64,000 nt of DNA from Aristaeella lactis (GCF_018118585.1 NZ_CP069421.1:1550001-1614000); one strand, 5' to 3'; positions 33,206 through 42,141 are shown, numbered from the stretch's first letter. Numbers and translations: made by a program. The notes: generated by a model from the sequence alone, not told the origin.

Positions 33206-34621
33206 TCAGTCTTCCTCCGCAAAGGCTTCCAGTCCGGAGGCATTGGCCACCTTCCTGGTTTTGATGTTCTTCACCAGCAGGATAAAGACCAGGGCACTGC
33301 AGACTGTCAGGATGGTTGAATATACCGGCAGGGCACCCCAGGCACCGGTCCTCATGAAGATCAGACCCAGCAGAACGGGGGTGACCGTCTGGGCGGACAT
33401 GCTCGCTGCGTAGTAGTAGCCGGTGAATTTTCCGATCTTCTTCGAGGTGCACAGTTCCACCACCATCGGGAAGGAACAGTTGTGGACCAGGGCCATGCCG
33501 AAGCCCTTCAGGGCCCACACTCCGAACAGGATGGCCGGGAAAGAGAATTCACCATGCTCACCAACCACCTTGCCGGTAGGCCGGACAAAGATCATGATCA
33601 TCGTGGCCAGGAAGGATATGATCAGGCCGGAGGAAACCGTCCATTTCCGGCCGACTTTCTCCGCAATGCCGCCGGCGATCAGAAAACCGATGGCGGCAGC
33701 CAGTCCGCCGCCCAACGTCAGGATCATTGTGGCGCTGGAGGCCGCGTTCAGGTAATAGATCACATAGTTGCCGATATAGGTACCGATGGCGTTGTCAGAC
33801 ATGAACCAGAGGAACTCCGCGCCGAGGATTGCCAGCAGCATCCGCCGGTTGGCCGGGGACATGGGGCCCTCGTCCGTAGCGGGATTTTCTATGGCCGCCA
33901 GGCGTTCGCCCTCCGCCAGTTCATCCTTCATTTCCTCTTCGATCTTGTTTTCCTTAACCGTAAAGAACAGCACCAGCGCTGAGATCACCATCAGCACGGA
34001 AGCCACGATAAACGGGATCTCAATGATCCACATCTTGGAGCTTCTGTCCGTTACGTTGATATAGTCGCTCAGTTTCAGGAATACGCCCAGAATGGTGGCG
34101 AAACCGCCGCCGAGATATCCCATGATATTGATGATCCCGTTGGCTTTCGCCCGCAGGGGCTTCGGCGTGATATCAGGCATCAGGGCCACAGCGGGATTAC
34201 GGTACATCATCATGAAGATCAGCACAATGCCCATCATGATGATCATGCCCGCCATATTATTCTGATGGAAGAACAGCGGAATAAAGGGGAACGCCACTGC
34301 CGCCACAAAGGTACCAACCAGGATATATGGCATCCGCTTTCCGATGGGTGTCTTTGTCCTGTCGGACAGGTTTCCGAAGATCGGAAGCAGGATCAGGGCA
34401 GCCAGGTTGTCACAGGCCATGATGATACCGACCAGCCACTGCACGTTCAGGATCTTGTCCGGCGCGCTGGCTTTCAGTTCCGCCGAAGTCAGCCCATACA
34501 TCCGGTGGGCAAACAGGTCTGTCAGGAAGGTCGGGCACCAGGAGTCATACACCTGCCACAGCAAAAGAATCCCGAAAAAGGCGAATCCAATCTGACAGGT
34601 TCGTTTGACGTTCAGTTTCAT
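33206..34621 (-). CDS. MFS transporter, GPH/SLC45-like
   Basis: A 471-residue major facilitator protein with about twelve membrane segments. The start (CQIGFAFFGILLLWQVYDSW) and the loop GNLSDRTKTPIGKRMPYILV with its D-R-T-x-T-x-x-G-K-R motif fit sugar:cation symporters of the GPH/SLC45 group. The central loop is acidic (KENKIEEEMKDELAEGERLA). Coupling to the GDPD gene suggests a glycerophosphodiester or polyol substrate, but a sugar is equally possible. Confidence 0.85.
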   Translation of the reverse strand: MKLNVKRTCQIGFAFFGILLLWQVYDSWCPTFLTDLFAHRMYGLTSAELKASAPDKILNVQWLVGIIMACDNLAALILLPIFGNLSDRTKTPIGKRMPYILVGTFVAAVAFPFIPLFFHQNNMAGMIIMMGIVLIFMMMYRNPAVALMPDITPKPLRAKANGIINIMGYLGGGFATILGVFLKLSDYINVTDRSSKMWIIEIPFIVASVLMVISALVLFFTVKENKIEEEMKDELAEGERLAAIENPATDEGPMSPANRRMLLAILGAEFLWFMSDNAIGTYIGNYVIYYLNAASSATMILTLGGGLAAAIGFLIAGGIAEKVGRKWTVSSGLIISFLATMIMIFVRPTGKVVGEHGEFSFPAILFGVWALKGFGMALVHNCSFPMVVELCTSKKIGKFTGYYYAASMSAQTVTPVLLGLIFMRTGAWGALPVYSTILTVCSALVFILLVKNIKTRKVANASGLEAFAEED

Positions 34622-34750
34622 AGGGTTCTGTTTCCTTTCCCGGCCGATATACCGGCATACGCCGCGATTGTATCGCGGGTTTGTCCGTTATCAGCCTTTT
34701 TCTTCCATGTCACGAAGAATTATAACACACCCGGACGGAATAAGGGTAGT

Positions 34751-34776
34751 AAAAAAGCGGAACCTTTCGGTTCCGC
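34751..34776 (-). terminator. Terminator after the secreted protein gene
   Basis: GCGGAACC and GGTTCCGC with a TTTC loop, followed on the minus strand by six T, about 20 bases after the stop. Confidence 0.88.
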
Positions 34777-34796
34777 CTGTTGATAACGGGATTGGA

Positions 34797-35531
34797 TTAT
34801 TCGGCAGCCTTCACGCTGGTGATGTGCGGATTCGCGCCGTTGTACCAGTACAGGAAGCCTTCCAGGTCGATCACGTCGCCAACCTGCAGCGCTTCAACAG
34901 CCTTGTACACTTCGGTGTCCTGTCCGCAGAGATAGAACTCAACGCAGAAGTCATAGGTCTTGCCGTCCTTGGAAACCTTGAAGTACAGGTCATCGGTCTT
35001 GTTCTCAGCGTTCTTGTACGCGAAAGCAGCGCCGGTCTCGTCATAGGCTTCAACGGTCATGCCCTTGAAGGCAACCAGCTTGTTCTGGTCATCGATCAGC
35101 TCATCGGTGCCCAGCTTCGCGGTCACGTCTTCGGGTTCCGCGATGAAGGGATCCGCTTCCAGGATTTCAAAGGTAGCGTCGGTGATCTCCACTTCGCCGC
35201 TCCACTCGCTCTTGTAGCCCTTCACGGCGATCTTCGTGCCGGGGACCAGCTTGGCAGCGTCTTCCTCGGAGCAGGCCAGTTCATAGATGAAATAGGCGCC
35301 GTCTTCGCTCTGGGCATAAACGGTGATCTTGTCATTCCACCAGGACTGATGTGCCTGGACATAGGTCTCCACGTACACGGGAGCGTCGATCTCGGCAAGC
35401 GCGTAATCAGCGTAGGTCATCAGCGGAACTTCCGTGACTTCCTCTTCTTCCACGGCAGCTTCCTCGGCCAGCGCGCAGACAGCGAACACCGCAAGCACAA
35501 GAGCCAGAATCAGGCTAAGAATCTTCTTCAT
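34797..35531 (-). CDS. Secreted protein with two OB-fold-like domains
   Basis: A 244-residue exported protein with signal peptide MKKILSLILALVLAVFAVCA. An acidic linker (EEAAVEEEEVTEV) is followed by two related beta-rich halves: about residues 38-125 (APVYVETYVQAHQSWWNDKI ... VKGYKSEWSGEVEI) and 140-240 (LVAFKGMTVEAYD ... GDVIDLEGFLYWY). Each ends in the G-x-x-x-x-V-x-G-Y/F pattern of OB-fold proteins. No catalytic motif is visible. It sits after the sugar ABC importer genes; function unknown. Confidence 0.65.
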   Translation of the reverse strand: MKKILSLILALVLAVFAVCALAEEAAVEEEEVTEVPLMTYADYALAEIDAPVYVETYVQAHQSWWNDKITVYAQSEDGAYFIYELACSEEDAAKLVPGTKIAVKGYKSEWSGEVEITDATFEILEADPFIAEPEDVTAKLGTDELIDDQNKLVAFKGMTVEAYDETGAAFAYKNAENKTDDLYFKVSKDGKTYDFCVEFYLCGQDTEVYKAVEALQVGDVIDLEGFLYWYNGANPHITSVKAAE

Positions 35532-35623
35532 GATACCTATTCTCCTTTCAATGTTTGCAGGAAGGATACCCTTCCGTCAGGATGGTTACATCATACATCA
35601 AACAACCCAAAAACACAACGGAT

Positions 35624-37252
35624 TCATTGGGTTTTTGCTTTTTTCTTTCGGTCTTTCCGCTTCGCCCACAGGGAATATCCGCCGATCACGACCCACACGC
35701 AGGGAATCGTGATCAGAAGCGTTTTTGCTTCGCCGGGAAGTTCCCCAAAGGTCACCCGTTTTCCCGCTTTCACCTCAATCTGGTCCAGCTGGAACAGGCT
35801 GGTCACATCCGCGTACAGCTTGTCGATATAAGCGTCATTCATCTTTTCCTTTCGGCGGGCGCTTTTGCTGACGTTTTCGATCATCTGTCCCGCCGCGGAA
35901 CGAAGACTGGTGCTGCCGTTGAAAACAGGCGTGACGAAGGTATCGCTCGTATGTTTCAGGAGCAGCTCACTGGCTTCGATCTTGGCGAAATAGTGATCGT
36001 CATCCTCCCCTTTCCGGCTCAGGTAGTCTTGGTATTCCGCGCTTTCCTGGGCCTTCAGGGTCACCGGGATATAGCCCTCCGTCTCAGCGTAGCCCAGCTG
36101 GGCCTCGTTGCTGATCAGATACTGGGTAAACAGCCAGCTGGCCAGCACTTCCTGGGGATCTTCCTTGTTGAAGATACAGATGTCCGGGCCCTGGCTGATC
36201 ATCTTCGGTTCTTCCGGATTAAACTGGGGAATTGGCATCACCTTCATGCGGAACGGGACAATCTGTTCCTCATGAATATCCAGCATCGGGGCTTCGCTTC
36301 CCATCCAGGTAGCTCCGGCAGTGGAGTCAATGGCGAAAATGCACTGCCCGGCATTCAGGAAATTGCCCGGGTAGCTGCTGATGGCGAAGGTGGAGAAAGC
36401 CCGGCTCTTCGCGTGGGTATAAATCTCCTGCAGCAGGCTCTTTGTGGTATCGTTGAAGATCAGCACATCCCCGTTTTCCGTGGAATACGGCGCGTTAAGC
36501 TGTTTGAGCATGGTGATCATCATATTGTCCGTGCTCTTGTAGATAAAGGGGATCATGACCTTCTGGCCGTTGATTTTGAACGTGCCGTCCTCGTTCTTCT
36601 CCATGGCCTTTTCGCTGACTTCCCAGACGAAATCCCATGTGACCATATCCGGCAGTTCATATCCCAGCTGTTCCACCATGTCCTGGTTCACATACAGTGC
36701 TTCCGTGGAACGCATATAAGGCAGGGCATAATAGTGCTCATCCAGCACACATTCCTTCAGGAATTCCGGAACGATCTCCTCCTGTTTCGGGGAATCGAAA
36801 CGAACCTCGCTTCCGCCGAGCCCGTACCGACTGTCGCTCATCCAGTCATCCAGCGGCAGCACCACGTCCTGGCCCGTCTTGTAGGTCGCGATATGGTCCG
36901 GATAGGTAATGCATATGTTGGGTGTGGTTTTGGTGGCGATATTTGTGATCACGTCCGCGAAGATCCGGCTGTAATCCGCGTACAGGCGCAGATTGATCTT
37001 CACGTTCGGATACATCTTTTCGAAGTCTTCGATCGCTTTGGTATAGACGGCTGTCTGCACCTTGTTGGTGTCATTCTTGGCCCAGAAAACCAGTTCTATC
37101 GGCTTCGTGTCATCAAAAACCTCCGGGATCTTAGCGCTTCCCGCGCCCGCCGCTTCCCGGCTCTCCAGCCGCCCATGACATCCGCTCAAAAGCAACAGGG
37201 CAGCAATCAGCATCAGCCCGATCATTACCCTCTTAATCTGCTTTCCTGTCAT
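35624..37252 (-). CDS. Sugar ABC transporter solute-binding lipoprotein with C-terminal membrane anchor
   Basis: A 542-residue family 1 binding protein. Lipobox LLLLSGC is at residues 18-24. The body shows IELVFWAKNDTNKVQTAVYT, TPNICITYPDHIATYKTG and INGQKVMIPFIYKSTDNMM, typical for carbohydrate binding proteins. Unusually, the C-terminus adds a membrane helix (TLLITIPCVWVVIGGYSLWA) and a basic tail, so it is anchored at both ends. The ATG at 37252 is chosen because it begins the signal peptide; the frame further up is read from heptanucleotide repeats. It ends the importer operon. Confidence 0.85.
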   Translation of the reverse strand: MTGKQIKRVMIGLMLIAALLLLSGCHGRLESREAAGAGSAKIPEVFDDTKPIELVFWAKNDTNKVQTAVYTKAIEDFEKMYPNVKINLRLYADYSRIFADVITNIATKTTPNICITYPDHIATYKTGQDVVLPLDDWMSDSRYGLGGSEVRFDSPKQEEIVPEFLKECVLDEHYYALPYMRSTEALYVNQDMVEQLGYELPDMVTWDFVWEVSEKAMEKNEDGTFKINGQKVMIPFIYKSTDNMMITMLKQLNAPYSTENGDVLIFNDTTKSLLQEIYTHAKSRAFSTFAISSYPGNFLNAGQCIFAIDSTAGATWMGSEAPMLDIHEEQIVPFRMKVMPIPQFNPEEPKMISQGPDICIFNKEDPQEVLASWLFTQYLISNEAQLGYAETEGYIPVTLKAQESAEYQDYLSRKGEDDDHYFAKIEASELLLKHTSDTFVTPVFNGSTSLRSAAGQMIENVSKSARRKEKMNDAYIDKLYADVTSLFQLDQIEVKAGKRVTFGELPGEAKTLLITIPCVWVVIGGYSLWAKRKDRKKKAKTQ

Positions 37253-37282
37253 TTTTCCGTCCCCCGTCCGGTAAACACTCTC

Positions 37283-37310
37283 ATTCTGCATTCTGCATTC
37301 TGCATTGGGA
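37283..37310. repeat. Heptanucleotide array, unit ATTCTGC
   Basis: Three exact ATTCTGC units and ATTGGGA, touching the stop-codon hairpin of the permease gene. Confidence 0.85.
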
Positions 37311-37341
37311 TAAAGATCTTTCTTCAAAAGATCTTTATCCC
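37307..37341 (-). repeat. Hairpin spanning the stop codon of the second sugar permease
   Basis: Perfect 15-base arms (37307-37321 and 37327-37341) with a five-base loop. The TAA stop (37335-37337) is in the arm nearer the gene. No T-run follows. Confidence 0.92.
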
Positions 37342-38186
37342 TTTGTTCCGCCTCTTGACACGCCCGCCATAATCTTGTCCCTGAACACCAGGAACAGCAC
37401 GATCAGCGGCACGCTGACCACCACAACCGCGGCCATCATTGCCGGAATATCCTGGCGGCCGAATCCGCTTTCCCGGATCGCCTGGATGCCGTTGGACACA
37501 AGGAAATACTTTGCTTCCTTGGTGATCAGTCTCGGCCATACATAGCTGTTCCAGCATTCGATAACCTTCAGGATAACGATTGTCACAATGGTAGGCTGGC
37601 TGATCGGCACCATCACCTTCAGCAGGTATTTCAGGTCGCTGGTGCCATCCACCTTCGCGGCGTTGTACAGTTCATCCGGAATGGCTTCAAAGTTTTCCTT
37701 CAGCAGATAAATATAGAACACGCTGGTCACAGAAGGCAGGATCAGGCCCAGGTAGGTCAGGTCTCCCTTTTGGAATCCCCAGTTGACGATCGTTACATAG
37801 TTGGTGATGATGACCAGCTCATTCGGGATCATCATCAGGCTCAGGAACAGGGCAAACAGCAGGCCCTTTCCCTTGAATTCAAGCCGGGCAAAAGCGAATG
37901 CTGCCGGTACGATCACCAGCATCATCAGCCCCGTGGTCACCACCGTAAAGATCAGCGTGTTGATGAAATACCGTCCAAGGCTGACCTCGGTGAACGCCTT
38001 GACATAGTTCTCTCCTGTCGGCGCGGTGGTGATGAATTCCGGGATCTTTTCATTGTTGTAGGCCGCGGTATCCTTGACGCTGGTCAGCACCATCCAATAG
38101 AACGGGAACAGGACGATAAATGCCCAGATGATCAGGAAAAGATAGACCAGCACCCGTGACACCCGCGCGTTCTTCTTCTCAATCAT
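37335..38186 (-). CDS. Carbohydrate ABC transporter permease (MalG type)
   Basis: A 283-residue inner-membrane permease with six predicted helices starting LVYLFLIIWAFIVLFPFYWM. The EAA loop is IPDELYNAAKVDGTSDLKYL near residue 180, followed by VMVPISQPTIVTI. It forms the channel with the partner permease. GGAGG precedes the ATG. Its last codons are half of a 15-base hairpin. Confidence 0.92.
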   Translation of the reverse strand: MIEKKNARVSRVLVYLFLIIWAFIVLFPFYWMVLTSVKDTAAYNNEKIPEFITTAPTGENYVKAFTEVSLGRYFINTLIFTVVTTGLMMLVIVPAAFAFARLEFKGKGLLFALFLSLMMIPNELVIITNYVTIVNWGFQKGDLTYLGLILPSVTSVFYIYLLKENFEAIPDELYNAAKVDGTSDLKYLLKVMVPISQPTIVTIVILKVIECWNSYVWPRLITKEAKYFLVSNGIQAIRESGFGRQDIPAMMAAVVVVSVPLIVLFLVFRDKIMAGVSRGGTKG

Positions 38187-38243
38187 ATCTTCACATCCTC
38201 CGGCTCGTACAATACTGTATGTACAGCAGGATAAAAACCATTA

Positions 38244-38278
38244 ATTGTTCATTGTTCATTATTCATTGTTCATTGCAT
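38244..38278. repeat. Heptanucleotide array, unit ATTGTTC
   Basis: ATTGTTC, ATTGTTC, ATTATTC, ATTGTTC, ATTGCAT, running directly into the stop-codon hairpin. Confidence 0.85.
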
Positions 38279-38302
38279 GTGATTCAGTCCCTGAATCACA
38301 TG
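38276..38302 (-). repeat. Hairpin spanning the stop codon of the first sugar permease
   Basis: Perfect 12-base arms CATGTGATTCAG and CTGAATCACATG with a three-base loop. The TGA stop is at 38296-38298 in one arm. Confidence 0.9.
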
Positions 38303-39192
38303 TACTGAACCTTGTTCTTACTAAACCTCAGGTTGATATACGTGATCGTGAACACAATGGCAAACAGGAGCAGTGCCGCCGCTGCCGCGTAGCCGGGATA
38401 CCCGCCTTTGTCGCTGTACAGCATGTCATACACATAGCCGACGATGGTATTCATTCCGGCTTCGTTCAGGTTCACGCCGAACAGTGCCACTTCATCGCTG
38501 TAGGCCTTGAAGGCCCCGATAAAGCCGGTGATGATCAGGTAGAACACTGTGGGGCTGATCATCGGAAGGGTGATCTTCCGGAAGATGCGTCCGCTGCTTG
38601 CGCCGTCCACCTTAGCCGCCTTGTAGTAATCCTGGTTCACGCTGGCCAGGGCGCTGGTCAGGATCAGGATCTTGAAGGGCATCACGATCCAGACCGTATA
38701 CAGGCAGGTGACCATCATCTTTGCCCAGTAGGGGCCGTTGATGAAATCCACCATCTCATAGCCCATCGCCTGGATCAGCGCATTGATCAGTCCGTCCGTA
38801 TATTCCGTCCTGGCAAACAGGATCATGAAAACAAGACCCACCGCCAGCGTGTTGGTCACATACGGCAGGAAATAGATTGTCTGGAAGGCTTTCTTCAGCG
38901 CCTTGATGGAGCTCAGCCCCAGGGCGATCAGCAGGGAGATGCCCGTGCTGACCGGCACCGTGATCACCACCAGGATCAGTGTGTTTTTCAATGCCTGAAT
39001 AAAGAAAGGATCGCTCAGCACATGGCCGAAATTACCCAGTCCGACTCCTGTATAGGTCTGGGATATGGAATGGTAGTTCTCCTCCAGGGAGTAAAAACAT
39101 ACGTCCACCAGCGGATAGACCATAAACACACCCAGGAACAGGATCGCCGGAAGCAGGTACAGCCAGGCTTTCAGGTTGTTTTTCTGTTTCAT
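38296..39192 (-). CDS. Carbohydrate ABC transporter permease (MalF/UgpA type)
   Basis: A 298-residue permease with six membrane segments (AWLYLLPAILFLGVFMVYPL at the start). The EAA loop DYYKAAKVDGASSGRIFRKI is near residue 192, followed by TLPMISPTVFYLI. It pairs with the MalG-type permease. The ATG overlaps the ATPase stop (ATGA), so the importer genes are translationally coupled. Confidence 0.92.
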   Translation of the reverse strand: MKQKNNLKAWLYLLPAILFLGVFMVYPLVDVCFYSLEENYHSISQTYTGVGLGNFGHVLSDPFFIQALKNTLILVVITVPVSTGISLLIALGLSSIKALKKAFQTIYFLPYVTNTLAVGLVFMILFARTEYTDGLINALIQAMGYEMVDFINGPYWAKMMVTCLYTVWIVMPFKILILTSALASVNQDYYKAAKVDGASSGRIFRKITLPMISPTVFYLIITGFIGAFKAYSDEVALFGVNLNEAGMNTIVGYVYDMLYSDKGGYPGYAAAAALLLFAIVFTITYINLRFSKNKVQYM

Positions 39193-40274
39193 ACCCGTTC
39201 CTCGCTCTCCCGGTCGAACAGAAATACTTTATAGGGTTTCAGGCTGAACTTTACCTCTGTCTGGTCCGGCCTGAACTTGTTCTCCGCGCTGACAATGGAG
39301 CGGATGCTCTTGCCCGTCATCTTCTCGTGGGTGGATACCACGCTGACATCCCGGCCCATCACTTCAACCCGGTCCATTTTGCAGGTAAAGGGGCCGTTCT
39401 CATCCGGAATAAACCCTTCCGGCCGGATACCGACCCAGACTTTCCTGTCTTCCCGACCCTGGGCGTCCAGCACAGCCTCTTCTCCGATCCAGACCTGCCC
39501 GTCACGGATTTCTCCCTCAAACACATTGATCTGGGGAGTTCCGAGGAACTGGGCCACAAACAGGTTGACAGGCTCATCATAAACTTCCTGCGGCTTTCCG
39601 ATCTGGTGAACCACGCCGTCTTTCATCACGATGATCAGGTCGCTGATGCTCATGGCTTCTTCCTGGTCATGGGTAACAAAGATCGTGGTAACGCCGGTTT
39701 CCCGCTGGATCCTGCGCAGCTCCTCACGGGTCTGCAGCCGCAGCCGGGCATCCAGGTTGCTCAGCGGTTCGTCAAGCAGCAGGACCTTCGGGATCTTCAC
39801 CAGTGCCCGGGCGATCGCGACGCGTTGCTGCTGGCCGCCGGAAAGCTCCTTCGGCTTGCGCTCCATCAGGCCGTCAATCTGCACCAGCTTCGCCGTTTCC
39901 ACCGCTTTCTGGTGCATCGCCTCTTTGGTCATCTTCTGGGCGCCCTTCAGGTTCTGCAGCGGGAAGATGATGTTTTCCTCCACCGTCAGATGGGGATACA
40001 GCGCGTAATTCTGGAATACAAGGCCGACGCCGCGCTCTTCCGGAGGCAGATTTGTCACGTCCTCATCCCCGAAATAGATCTTCCCTGTTGTCGGCGTTTC
40101 CAGACCGCTGATCAGGTTCAGCGTGGTGCTTTTGCCGCAGCCGCTGGGTCCCAGCAGGCCGATCAGCTGCCCGTCCGGTATTTCAAAGTTGAAATTGTTC
40201 ACAGCGGTAACAACTTCTCCTTTTTTCTGCCGGGACGCAAACTGCTTTGTAAGGTTTTCCAGCACAACTTTCAT
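39189..40274 (-). CDS. Sugar ABC transporter ATP-binding protein (MsmK/UgpC type)
   Basis: A 361-residue ATPase. Walker A is LLGPSGCGKSTTLNLI near residue 42, Q-loop LVFQNYALYPHLTV, signature LSGGQQQRVAIARAL near residue 143 and Walker B VLLLDEPLSNLD. The C-terminal ~120 residues form the TOBE/regulatory domain (WVGIRPEGFIPDE). It is the first gene of a four-gene importer operon: ATPase, two permeases, binding protein. The carried sugar is not known. Confidence 0.93.
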   Translation of the reverse strand: MKVVLENLTKQFASRQKKGEVVTAVNNFNFEIPDGQLIGLLGPSGCGKSTTLNLISGLETPTTGKIYFGDEDVTNLPPEERGVGLVFQNYALYPHLTVEENIIFPLQNLKGAQKMTKEAMHQKAVETAKLVQIDGLMERKPKELSGGQQQRVAIARALVKIPKVLLLDEPLSNLDARLRLQTREELRRIQRETGVTTIFVTHDQEEAMSISDLIIVMKDGVVHQIGKPQEVYDEPVNLFVAQFLGTPQINVFEGEIRDGQVWIGEEAVLDAQGREDRKVWVGIRPEGFIPDENGPFTCKMDRVEVMGRDVSVVSTHEKMTGKSIRSIVSAENKFRPDQTEVKFSLKPYKVFLFDRESEERV

Positions 40275-40309
40275 GGCATCCGCTTCCTTTCAACTCTCTC
40301 TCCGCGCTC

Positions 40310-40339
40310 TTGTGCGGAAAGGATCGGATGATGTATACT
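40310..40339 (+). promoter_or_regulatory. Promoter of the Wzy-like gene
   Basis: TTGTGC and TATACT with an 18-base spacer, about 60 bases before the ATG. The 124-base divergent region should also hold the importer promoter on the other strand, which I cannot place well. Confidence 0.5.
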
Positions 40340-40398
40340 TCATTTGGTTTATATTACCATATCGGAACCAAAAAAATCAACGGAAAGGAGGCGTTCCC

Positions 40399-41763
40399 AT
40401 GCAGCAGGCACACCCGCGCCGCGGATATGGAATGACCCTTTCCGCCTGTCTCTGGCTGGGCCTTTTCCCGCTGCTTCAGGGCGGAACCTATTACAGTATC
40501 ACCCATGACAAGCTGCGCATTATGCAGGACCTGTCAGCGGTTACACTCCTCTGTCTTCTCTTTGACCTGGTTTTCTTCCTGATCCATCGGAAAAAGAACC
40601 CGTCTCCCTCGTCCGGGAAGCGGCAAATCCTGGTTCCTTTGCTGATCGCGTCAGCTCTCATGGGCCTGACTGCCGTATCCTGTTTCACCAGTATAGGATT
40701 CACTTCCATTACCTGGTGGATCGGAGAAGACGCGCGGTATGAAGGGCTGGCCACGCAACTCTGCTATTTCGGTCTCTTCGTTTGTTTTCTCTTTTCCCGG
40801 GTGTACCGGAGACCCGTAGTGCTTTCCGCCTCCGCCGGCGTCATCGCTTATCTTGTTGTTGTGTTGCTCCAGCGGGCAGGCGGGAATCCTTTCGGACTCT
40901 ATCCTCCTGATAAGAGCTATGCACTGGTCCCGGAGTTCCAGGGAACCATCGGAAATATCGATATGGTGACAGGTTATCTCCTGCTCATGGCTGGTTTCCT
41001 CCTTTATTCTTTCCTGGATGATCTCTTCACGCTCCGGTCTTCCAAAGCGTCCTCCGGCAGGTCAGCCCGGCTGAAGCCAAAGGATGAAAGGCATCCCTGC
41101 CTTTCCCTGATCAGCCTCGCCGCGTTCCTGGCTGCCGTTTACCTGATCCTGACCATGGGGGTCCAGTTCGGCGTTATTTCCCTGTCTGTGCTGCTGCTTT
41201 TCACCCTGCTGCGGTTCCTGCCCCGAAAAGCGCGTCGTCCCCTGCTGATCATCCTGATCGTCGTTGCGCTGCTGGTTGTCTGGTTCTGGCCGGGGCACAG
41301 CGGCGGCCTGTGGGAACTGCACGAAATCTTCCACGGCCGTGCCCGCCTGTCCTTTGGCAGCAACCGTGTTGCCGTCTGGTATTACAGCATACTCATGTCG
41401 AAGGAGCATCTTCTCCTGGGCAACGGTTCCGGGACATTCAAGGAGTGTTTCAATACCTTCCTTCCGGAACATGATTATGTCATTCCAACAGAGCAGGATG
41501 GCCTCGCCTTACCGGCATATTTTGACAACCCGCACAGCGAATACATTGCCCAGCTGGCAGACCACGGCCTCCTGGCCATGCTGCTGTTCATTCTCCTGAT
41601 GCTTGTTGCCGTATTCCGCCGTCGGGAAGGCTGGTTCCCCTGCCTTTCCCCTTATTCCGCCGCGGTGCTCTGCTATGCGGTCCAGGCCATCTTCTCTTTC
41701 TCCGTCTGCCTCGTCGCGCCTATGTTCTGGGCTCTTATTGCTCTGTCTTTTACAGAGCAATAA
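40399..41763 (+). CDS. O-antigen ligase/polymerase (Wzy_C) family membrane protein
   Basis: A 454-residue protein with about ten membrane helices and the ligase-domain signature: SKEHLLLGNGSGTFKECF near residue 334 and DNPHSEYIAQLADHGLLAML near residue 375, in which the conserved histidine sits. Such proteins join or polymerise lipid-linked glycans on the outer membrane face. AAGGAGG precedes the ATG. It stands alone on the plus strand, away from the EPS operon. Its last codons lie in a 14-base perfect hairpin. Confidence 0.85.
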   Translation: MQQAHPRRGYGMTLSACLWLGLFPLLQGGTYYSITHDKLRIMQDLSAVTLLCLLFDLVFFLIHRKKNPSPSSGKRQILVPLLIASALMGLTAVSCFTSIGFTSITWWIGEDARYEGLATQLCYFGLFVCFLFSRVYRRPVVLSASAGVIAYLVVVLLQRAGGNPFGLYPPDKSYALVPEFQGTIGNIDMVTGYLLLMAGFLLYSFLDDLFTLRSSKASSGRSARLKPKDERHPCLSLISLAAFLAAVYLILTMGVQFGVISLSVLLLFTLLRFLPRKARRPLLIILIVVALLVVWFWPGHSGGLWELHEIFHGRARLSFGSNRVAVWYYSILMSKEHLLLGNGSGTFKECFNTFLPEHDYVIPTEQDGLALPAYFDNPHSEYIAQLADHGLLAMLLFILLMLVAVFRRREGWFPCLSPYSAAVLCYAVQAIFSFSVCLVAPMFWALIALSFTEQ

Positions 41764-41765
41764 GA
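41733..41765 (+). repeat. Hairpin spanning the stop codon of the Wzy-like gene
   Basis: Perfect 14-base arms TCTTATTGCTCTGT and ACAGAGCAATAAGA with a five-base loop. The TAA stop is at 41761-41763. It is the plus-strand example of the pattern. Confidence 0.92.
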
Positions 41766-41766
41766 C

Positions 41767-41815
41767 ACTCTTCACTCTTAACTGATCACTGATCACTCTT
41801 CACTCTTAACTGACA
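41767..41815. repeat. Heptanucleotide array, units ACTCTTC/ACTCTTA/ACTGATC
   Basis: Seven exact seven-base units, all starting ACT: ACTCTTC, ACTCTTA, ACTGATC, ACTGATC, ACTCTTC, ACTCTTA, ACTGACA. It begins one base after the hairpin. Confidence 0.9.
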
Positions 41816-42066
41816 TCCCACGGATGTCATCCCGACCAAGCAAAGCGCGTGGAGGGGGAACGAAGGAAGCGATAGCCCAGTGGGCTATCCTGCAAAGCAG
41901 GAAGCGACCTGGAGTCCTGACGCGCGCGGTGCGCGGGACGGGGATTCCGTCCGCGGTGCGTGTGCGTTTCCTTATCGAAGCAAGCGGCGGATTGATGCGC
42001 CAGCAATATCCATTGCGTCGACTGAGATTGCGGAGAGGCTTCCCGGCCGCAGCCGATAAGACTATT
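41816..42066. repeat. Structured multi-hairpin element after the Wzy-like gene
   Basis: No gene is credible here. It opens with TGACATCC/GGATGTCA and a REP-like start (TGTCATCCCGACCAAGC). The 42-base block 41865-41906 is shared with 32038-32079. GC-rich hairpins follow, then CTTATCG/CGATAAG arms. The end (about 42053-42070) resembles the 3' end of the Wzy-like gene and the first array units (ATAAGAC, TTCACT). Confidence 0.65.
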
Positions 42067-42070
42067 CACT

Positions 42071-42107
42071 AAAAAAACTGTCCTGACACAATGTTCAGGA
42101 CAGTTTT
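42071..42107 (-). terminator. Terminator of the DegV/peptidoglycan-binding operon
   Basis: Thirteen-base arms AAAACTGTCCTGA and TCAGGACAGTTTT, followed by seven T on the minus strand. It may also act on the plus strand. Confidence 0.88.
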
Positions 42108-42114
42108 ACTTATA

Positions 42115-42141
42115 ATTCTGAATTCTTAATTCTGAATTCTC
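42115..42141. repeat. Heptanucleotide array, unit ATTCTGA
   Basis: ATTCTGA, ATTCTTA, ATTCTGA and a partial unit, ending at the stop of the peptidoglycan-binding protein gene. Confidence 0.8.

Noticed and set aside
41733-42070. Stop-codon hairpins as integron attC sites
   Set aside because: The hairpins lack the RYYYAAC and GTTRRRY core boxes, occur on both strands among normal operons, and no integron integrase is seen.
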